Of a stretch of DNA of 64,000 nt, positions 59,372 through 64,000 are shown one piece after another. The stretch comes from Pirellulales bacterium (GTDB lineage: Bacteria > Planctomycetota > Planctomycetia > Pirellulales > Lacipirellulaceae): contig JANQOF010000020.1 in the NCBI GenBank assembly GCA_028279215.1, positions 95,783 through 159,782 on the forward strand. Direction: 5' to 3'. The notes under the pieces are model-generated. The model had not been told where the DNA came from. It ran no database searches and saw only the letters and a list, made by a program, of their open reading frames with translations. The position numbers and the translations under genes are program-made. How positions within the stretch are numbered: the first letter of the stretch is position 1; every line of letters begins with the position of its first letter.

Positions 59372-60915
59372 TGCCTTCGCACTCCCTTACAGAGTGCACC
59401 GGCGATCAGCAGCAACGCTGCGGTACTTGGCTCCGGAATTGGAATGCCTAGTAGCATCTTCGCGGCGTAGGCTGCCGCCGATCCCTCAAGACTCTCGATG
59501 AAGGGTTGAATGTCGTCGAAGTCGAGGTCGCCATCGTAATCGATGTCGCCAGTGATGTCGGCAGAGATACCAATTACTGCACCACCCGGCAGCTCCGTCA
59601 TCTCGTAGGCCAAACGGTCACGGAGCGCCAAGATAAACAAGTCGACATCATCATTGTCAAGCATTGAGTCACGATTCATATCGCCAACTTGGTACCCCAC
59701 CAGCGAGACAGTCGTCGCGTTGTATACCGGAGCCGCGTAGCTACCATTGGGCACCCTGCCAAACTCCACCACCGAGGCGAAGCTAGAGGCGATGTTGCCC
59801 GCAGTAATGATATCTATGGAACTACCAACGTTGAAGGAGGTGAATCCCGTCATGTCGACCTGAAGTACACCGTCGAGCGTCGCATCGCCACTGATGGTAA
59901 GGGTATCGATGTCACCAGGCACGGGGGATTGCACGTCGAGAGACAATTGCCCGCCAACGGTTTGCGTATAGTTTCCGGTGACGGAGATTTCTCCCCAGCC
60001 GGGCGCCGCACCGGGATCCACGTCCAAAGTACCGCCATCCAACACATGGAGAGCCCCAACAATCTCGCCGCTACCAGTGAGCAGACCTTCAACGTCGGTG
60101 GATGCACTACCCGAGACGATACGTCCTTGGTCGATGGCGATTCGGCCTAGAGGCTCGACTATCACTTTGTTTGCAATGAGCGAGCCGCCGTTGAGTTCGA
60201 TGCTCCCTTTGTTGCCAACCGACGCACGCAGCGACGCGCTAAAGTGAGCATCGTTGACCACTTCGAGCACCATGGGTAACAGATCGCCGGCCACTGCGAT
60301 CTCGTGCACCGCAGCGGGGGCTTGCCCAGTTGCAGGGCCGCCAATCACCCGAACTCGTTGCAGCGAGTCGGCACCATTGTTTTGCAGCAGCGTCACATCG
60401 GTCGAGTTCGGCACTTCGCCAAACGCCCAGTTGGCGGGGTTGTTCCATAATGTGATTGGCACGTCGACCACAAAGTCGTTGCCGAATTGTGGATTGACAA
60501 ACGCGGCCTGCAAATTCGTCTGCGACTGTCGAAACTCGACGGCGACGTCGTCGGGAAGAGGTTCAGGAAAAAAGTGAGAGCGAAACTGCTGCTCGATGAA
60601 AGCTGCTTGAAGAAAGTCGATTGTATCGCCAGGCATGGGCGTATAGTTGTTGATGAGTCGAAGGTCGAGTCGGCCTTCCAATACGGCCCCGTTTATGATT
60701 TGGTAGACGTCGTGCTCGGCATCCGGTACGGTGCCGCCAATTAGAACTGGCAAGTTGTCATTAGGGGTCAGATTGAGAGAAGAGAGCGTAATTGTTCCCT
60801 GGCCTGACGCCCCTTGCGCGACGAGAATCGATCCAGCGCAAACAACCAACAGCCGGACTGCGGAGGACCAGCACCGGACGCTAACATCGAAGGTTTGGGG
60901 AGGAAGTGGGTGCAT
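59368..60915 (-). CDS. Secreted beta-helix-like protein with dockerin repeats and PEP-CTERM anchor
   Basis: A 515-aa protein. The signal peptide (VRLLVVCAGSILVAQGASG) is followed by repeats of beta strands (LTGSGEIVGALHVLDGGTLDVD, VTGNYTQTVGGQLSLDV, autotransporter/adhesin-like text), dockerin-like repeats (GDMNRDSMLDNDDVDLFI and GDIDYDGDLDFDDIQPFI), and PIPEPSTAALLLIAGALCKG plus RRQ, a PEP-CTERM anchor. It is probably a surface adhesin. The start at ATG 60915 was chosen so that the signal is N-terminal; no good Shine-Dalgarno was seen, and the frame is open to 61008. It is coupled to the DUF1559 gene. Confidence 0.8.
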   Translation of the reverse strand: MHPLPPQTFDVSVRCWSSAVRLLVVCAGSILVAQGASGQGTITLSSLNLTPNDNLPVLIGGTVPDAEHDVYQIINGAVLEGRLDLRLINNYTPMPGDTIDFLQAAFIEQQFRSHFFPEPLPDDVAVEFRQSQTNLQAAFVNPQFGNDFVVDVPITLWNNPANWAFGEVPNSTDVTLLQNNGADSLQRVRVIGGPATGQAPAAVHEIAVAGDLLPMVLEVVNDAHFSASLRASVGNKGSIELNGGSLIANKVIVEPLGRIAIDQGRIVSGSASTDVEGLLTGSGEIVGALHVLDGGTLDVDPGAAPGWGEISVTGNYTQTVGGQLSLDVQSPVPGDIDTLTISGDATLDGVLQVDMTGFTSFNVGSSIDIITAGNIASSFASVVEFGRVPNGSYAAPVYNATTVSLVGYQVGDMNRDSMLDNDDVDLFILALRDRLAYEMTELPGGAVIGISADITGDIDYDGDLDFDDIQPFIESLEGSAAAYAAKMLLGIPIPEPSTAALLLIAGALCKGVRRQ

Positions 60916-61116
60916 GCAAGCGGGGGATGGTGAATCGATCGAAGCACGTGCGCGAGCCGAGGGACCCCATGGCTCTGATACTACCTGTTTTGAATAGTCC
61001 ATCAACAAAACGGGCTGTCGCCCGCCATTTTTTCTAGACTTTTTGCCACTCTGGATTTACACTTGCCTACGTATTGCCATCCGTTGGGTGGCGTGTTCTC
61101 CGTCGGATCCCTTTTG

Positions 61117-62199
61117 ATGACCATGCGAAAACGGCGACGTTGGCGGGCAGCGTTGCTTTTGGTTCCTGTTCTGGGTTTTAGGGCGGCGGCTCCGATTTTC
61201 GCCGCGCCGGCGGTGTTTTGGGTTTCTACCAGCGGCACCATCCCCGATGCTCCTGGCGTCGCCGAGTTTGTCAGCGCGGCGAATGTGCCACGCCGATTGC
61301 ACATTTGGGCCCAGCCACGCACTTTGGTGGCGGGCGCCTGGCATCCGACAACAAACCCTTTCCTGACGTTTCAAAATGTCTCGCTCGATGTCGTTTCGCC
61401 ACAGAGCAGTTTTAGCATCGATCCAGATACGATCGACGTGTACAACCCCTTATACTCGACCGGCAAGCATCGTTACACCAGCGTGAGTGATTCGACGACG
61501 GGGCTCACGGAGTCGACCGGCGCCGAGCCTGGAACGTACGACGACCTGCCCTCAGGTTTTAGTAAAGGCCTCCTCGACTTGCAGGGTTATTCGGTACCGC
61601 CCGCCGATGCGGACGGATTCGGTGTAGCGTGCGACTCTATCGACTCGTATTGTGCCACCACCTCGGCCGGCAGCGATGCTTGGTTGTTCGCTTCATTCAC
61701 GGTCACGCCGTCGGCCAGCAGCGGGGTGCTGGAGTTCTCTCTGCAAATTGGCCTTAATGGCATGAACCATGTTGGTGAAGGTTCAGGGGACATGCTGGTT
61801 GAGTTTGGCGTCGACACGCAGGGCCTGCCGCCTGCGGACTACGATCCGGAATTCGACCGCAAGATCACCTTCGCCGACGACGACCGAGACGCCGTGCTCA
61901 CCCTCTCCATTCCGGGAGACTACGATGGTGATGGCGACGTGGACGCAACCGATTACACAACCTGGAAAACTGATTTTGGCACCCACTCCTACGATTCCGA
62001 TGGAAACGGCGACGCGACGGTGAATCTCGCCGACTACACCATTTGGCGCGACCACCTGCAACCGCCGCCCGCGGCGTTCGCGCTCACTAGAGCCGTGCCC
62101 GAACCAACGAGTCGAGCAATCGTGCTCCTGCTCGCGGCTATTCTTCCGGCTCGTTTCCGTCGACCTCTTTCGCCCATGCCGCCCAGCGGCGGCGGATGA
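61117..62199 (+). CDS. Secreted dockerin/PEP-CTERM protein
   Basis: A 360-aa protein. The basic N-terminus and hydrophobic segment (RKRRRWRAALLLVPVLGF) end in an AAPIFAAPA signal site. The central ~200 residues are Thr/Ser/Asp-rich and unrecognised. Dockerin-like repeats GDYDGDGDVDATDYTTWK and DGNGDATVNLADYTIWRD follow, then AVPEPTSRAIVLLLAAILPARFRR, a PEP-CTERM anchor. It starts at ATG 61117; ATG 61123 is close behind. Its 3' end overlaps the convergent sigma factor gene by 62 bases. It is divergent from the 59.4-60.9 kb gene, sharing a 201-base intergenic region. Confidence 0.8.
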   Translation: MTMRKRRRWRAALLLVPVLGFRAAAPIFAAPAVFWVSTSGTIPDAPGVAEFVSAANVPRRLHIWAQPRTLVAGAWHPTTNPFLTFQNVSLDVVSPQSSFSIDPDTIDVYNPLYSTGKHRYTSVSDSTTGLTESTGAEPGTYDDLPSGFSKGLLDLQGYSVPPADADGFGVACDSIDSYCATTSAGSDAWLFASFTVTPSASSGVLEFSLQIGLNGMNHVGEGSGDMLVEFGVDTQGLPPADYDPEFDRKITFADDDRDAVLTLSIPGDYDGDGDVDATDYTTWKTDFGTHSYDSDGNGDATVNLADYTIWRDHLQPPPAAFALTRAVPEPTSRAIVLLLAAILPARFRRPLSPMPPSGGG

Positions 62200-62770
62200 G
62201 CCCCGTCTTGCGCTCTACGGTGCGCGGCGAGACATCGAGTTCTGCGGCGATTTCTTGCGTGGAATAGCCCGCCAGTTTCTTCTCCGCGATTTGGCGCATC
62301 ACAGGCTCGGGCAGCTCGGCTAGCATGGCGTCGCATTGCTCGCTTAGTTCAACCAACGAAGCGGGAGTGATCTGCTCGTCGACGAAATCGATTGCCGCGT
62401 GGCTATCGTCTGGGTTACCGGAGGCGACAGTCGGCTGGTTCAACCCACCACGCTTCGCAGCGAACAACCGCTTTTGTTGATTGATGGCCTTGCAGGCGGT
62501 GATTTTTGCTAACAGCGGCCATAGTCCGTTGCGATCGGTCAAGTCGGGGAACTGCCCGTCGCGTACCCGCACGAAGAAACTCCCCAGCGCGCTGACTGCC
62601 ACATCTTCTTCGTCCTCCACAGCCCGCGGTGAATTGCCCAGTTTCTGTCGGGCCAGAGCGACGAGCCGATTGAAGTAGCGTCCCCACAGTTCCTGCTGCG
62701 CAATGGATTCCTGACCGACCCGCAGCTCGGCAATCCACTGGGTCACAGATACATCGCTTGGTTCTTGCAT
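62138..62770 (-). CDS. ECF sigma factor (planctomycete group)
   Basis: A 210-aa sigma-70 family protein: VTQWIAELRVGQESIAQQELW and FNRLVALARQKLG (region 2), FPDLTDRNGLWPLLAKITACKAINQQKR, and region 4 with LPEPVMRQIAEKKLAGYSTQEIAAELDVSPRTVERKTGLIRRRWA. The ECF subgroup with this N-terminus is typically linked to serine/threonine kinases in planctomycetes; a kinase gene is at 56.3-58.4 kb, separated by three genes. ATG 62770 is preferred over 62794. The 3' end overlaps the convergent PEP-CTERM gene. Confidence 0.92.
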   Translation of the reverse strand: MQEPSDVSVTQWIAELRVGQESIAQQELWGRYFNRLVALARQKLGNSPRAVEDEEDVAVSALGSFFVRVRDGQFPDLTDRNGLWPLLAKITACKAINQQKRLFAAKRGGLNQPTVASGNPDDSHAAIDFVDEQITPASLVELSEQCDAMLAELPEPVMRQIAEKKLAGYSTQEIAAELDVSPRTVERKTGLIRRRWAAWAKEVDGNEPEE

Positions 62771-62958
62771 AGGTCTTTTGCGTGCGCTGAGCATAGCGTG
62801 TGCCCCTCTTGGTTGTCAAAGAAGCCAAGTCAAAAGGGGAGATCGGAATGACGCGCAAGCGTTTGGCTCGTCTGTGCTTTCCACATTCTCCTTTCCCCTT
62901 TCCGATTTCACCTTTCGCATGCATCTCACACCGATAGAGGGCCGCCACAATCGATTGC

Positions 62959-63471
62959 TCAATTGCGGCGGCCCTGGCCACCCGGCGTTCCCCCCCGGCT
63001 GATTGCGAGGCTTGTTGACTTGATCGGTCCGCCACCTGGAAGCACCAGCGGTACGGTCGGTCCGCCCGCACCCATTGGGTACACGGATATCTCATCGTCG
63101 TGCGACCAAATCAGGTGGGCGTCGTCACGGAGTAATTCTCGAAACAGAGCGTCGCGGTGGTTGGCAATCGCGTCGATCTCTTGTTCCATATCCCACTCGG
63201 GCCGCATAAACGAGTAGTCCACGCCCTCCATGGTGCCGCCCATGCCGTCCCAATTGATAACCTGTTCGGTATCAGCCGCTCCGGTTGCCGAACGGTCGAA
63301 GTGGTGTGAGAACTCTTTACCGTAAACCTCAGTGGGCCGTTGCACGTCTGGTCCGGTGATCGGAGGACCGAATTCGGGAACGGGTGAGTAGGCAGCCGCG
63401 GCCAACCGTGACATGTGGCCAAGAGCCGCAATGGCGATAACGACCGGCAGCCAACTCCAATAGCGTTTCAT
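62959..63471 (-). CDS. Small secreted hypothetical protein
   Basis: A 170-aa protein. The signal peptide (WLPVVIAIAALGHMSRLAAA) is followed by an acidic, Pro/Gly/Met-rich domain (PVPEFGPPITGPDVQRPTEV, FDRSATGAADTEQVINWDGM, FMRPEWDMEQEIDAIANH) and a Gly-rich C-terminus. No domain recognised. ATG 63471 has AAGGAG 8 nt upstream, the best ribosome-binding site in this end region. It lies 188 nt upstream of the sigma factor on the same strand and may be co-regulated. Confidence 0.75.
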   Translation of the reverse strand: MKRYWSWLPVVIAIAALGHMSRLAAAAYSPVPEFGPPITGPDVQRPTEVYGKEFSHHFDRSATGAADTEQVINWDGMGGTMEGVDYSFMRPEWDMEQEIDAIANHRDALFRELLRDDAHLIWSHDDEISVYPMGAGGPTVPLVLPGGGPIKSTSLAISRGGTPGGQGRRN

Positions 63472-64000
63472 CGGTTGATCTCCTTGCTCATGCCCGAGGC
63501 TTGCGAATGGCGACGCTCGTTGGCGAGGGCGGCTGCCAGCGACGGCCACAGTTGCTACCCGGCAGATCAACTCCAGCTCATGCCAGCCGCCAACTATCTG
63601 CGAGAATTCTTGAAGCTCGGCCCGCGTGGTACCGAGAAGCCCGCGAAAGAGAATTCAGATACTGAACCGCCACACCCCCGCCGCCACCTGCCAGCCACGC
63701 ATAAAGTCCGTTTTGTCCCCACTACCGAAAAACGATTCTAGGCGACTTTATTCGCCCCCCATCGTCGCTGTCGGTTTTCGTTTTCCTCTGTTTTTCTCGA
63801 CGTGTTTTCATTTCCCAAGGGGAGTTGAAATGTCCATTTTGTCCGTTGGTGCGTGGCGAAGGGACAATTGAGGGCGCCATTGAATTTGGTCAACCCAATT
63901 CCCCCTCTCCCTTTGGGAGAGGGCTAGGGTGAGGGCCCCAACTCCCTACCTCTAACATCAAAAAAAGGCGGACGTCCGCCGGGGTGGTGAGTGGCTCAAC
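63472..64000. other. Intergenic region without a supported gene
   Basis: No reading frame here has a plausible start, composition and ribosome-binding site together. The only structured element is the palindromic repeat at 63901-63939. Confidence 0.5.
63901..63939. repeat. Dispersed CCCTCTCCC-TTT-GGGAGAGGG palindrome
   Basis: CCCTCTCCC (63903-63911) and GGGAGAGGG (63915-63923) are a perfect 9-bp inverted repeat with a TTT loop, followed by CTAGGGTGAGGGCCCC. This is a well-known widespread bacterial intergenic repeat type. Confidence 0.7.

Noticed and set aside
61009..61034. CGGGC-TGTC-GCCCG hairpin followed by a T-run on the plus strand
   Set aside because: No plus-strand gene precedes it within reach; only a 5-bp stem between divergent genes, so not called a terminator.
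63415..63871. Two overlapping plus-strand frames at the right end
   Set aside because: No ribosome-binding site, no domain, and composition unlike neighbouring genes.

Overview
The window is a chromosomal segment of a planctomycete, probably Pirellulales-like. The signs are two DUF1559 pseudopilin-like proteins (FTLVELLVVIAI N-termini), many secreted proteins ending in PEP-CTERM anchors behind dockerin-like D-x-N-x-D-G repeats, numerous sulfatases, a Hanks-type kinase with an N-terminal zinc ribbon, three ECF sigma factors, a cysteine-rich surface protein, and dispersed palindromic repeats between genes. No ribosomal genes, phage, insertion sequence or CRISPR array was seen. The only RNA gene found is one tRNA-Arg(CCG).

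Region 1 (1-25.2 kb) is mixed housekeeping. It holds the end of a Cys-rich outer-surface protein, an alpha/beta-hydrolase lipoprotein, an orphan sugar-binding protein, a yeast-type cytosine deaminase, a HAD/DUF2608 phosphatase, a MoxR ATPase, a four-helix-bundle protein, a PQQ-propeller protein and two small membrane proteins. leuA follows, preceded by what reads as a complete leucine attenuator (Leu-rich leader peptide, antiterminator, terminator). Then come a barstar-like gene inside an inverted repeat, DUF420, glutamate decarboxylase with a membrane protein, DUF202, and an AaeX/AaeA/AaeB-like efflux cassette (DUF1656, HlyD, FUSC) divergent from an outer-membrane factor. The region ends with an ECF sigma / short membrane protein / secreted protein operon.

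Region 2 (25.4-54.7 kb) is one large polysaccharide-degradation locus arranged divergently around about 46.1-46.5 kb. Ten genes run leftward: five translationally coupled or closely spaced enzymes (sulfatase-GH43-like fusion, GH2-GH43 fusion, GH5-like, two sulfatases), then, nearer the divergence point, DUF1559, PEP-CTERM lectin-like proteins and a double sulfatase. Six genes run rightward: ECF sigma factor, FecR-LamG membrane regulator, sulfatase, HExxH metalloprotease, clan-A glycosidase and sulfatase. In all there are seven sulfatase modules in six genes. No SusC/SusD pair, sulfatase-maturation enzyme or exosortase is present, so maturation and anchoring must be supplied from elsewhere. Two genes are in-frame fusions of two complete secreted precursors, each half with its own signal-like and PEP-CTERM-like segment. 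In the sulfatase one, the first catalytic module has lost its C-terminal metal-site half.

Region 3 (54.7-64 kb) holds tRNA-Arg, a 1.4-kb gene-poor stretch rich in repeats, a serine/threonine kinase, a DUF1559/PEP-CTERM pair, another PEP-CTERM protein, a third ECF sigma factor and a small secreted protein. A recurrent feature of the window is that dispersed repeats supply the last codons and stop of genes (FUSC, the 315-aa secreted protein, the barstar-like gene).
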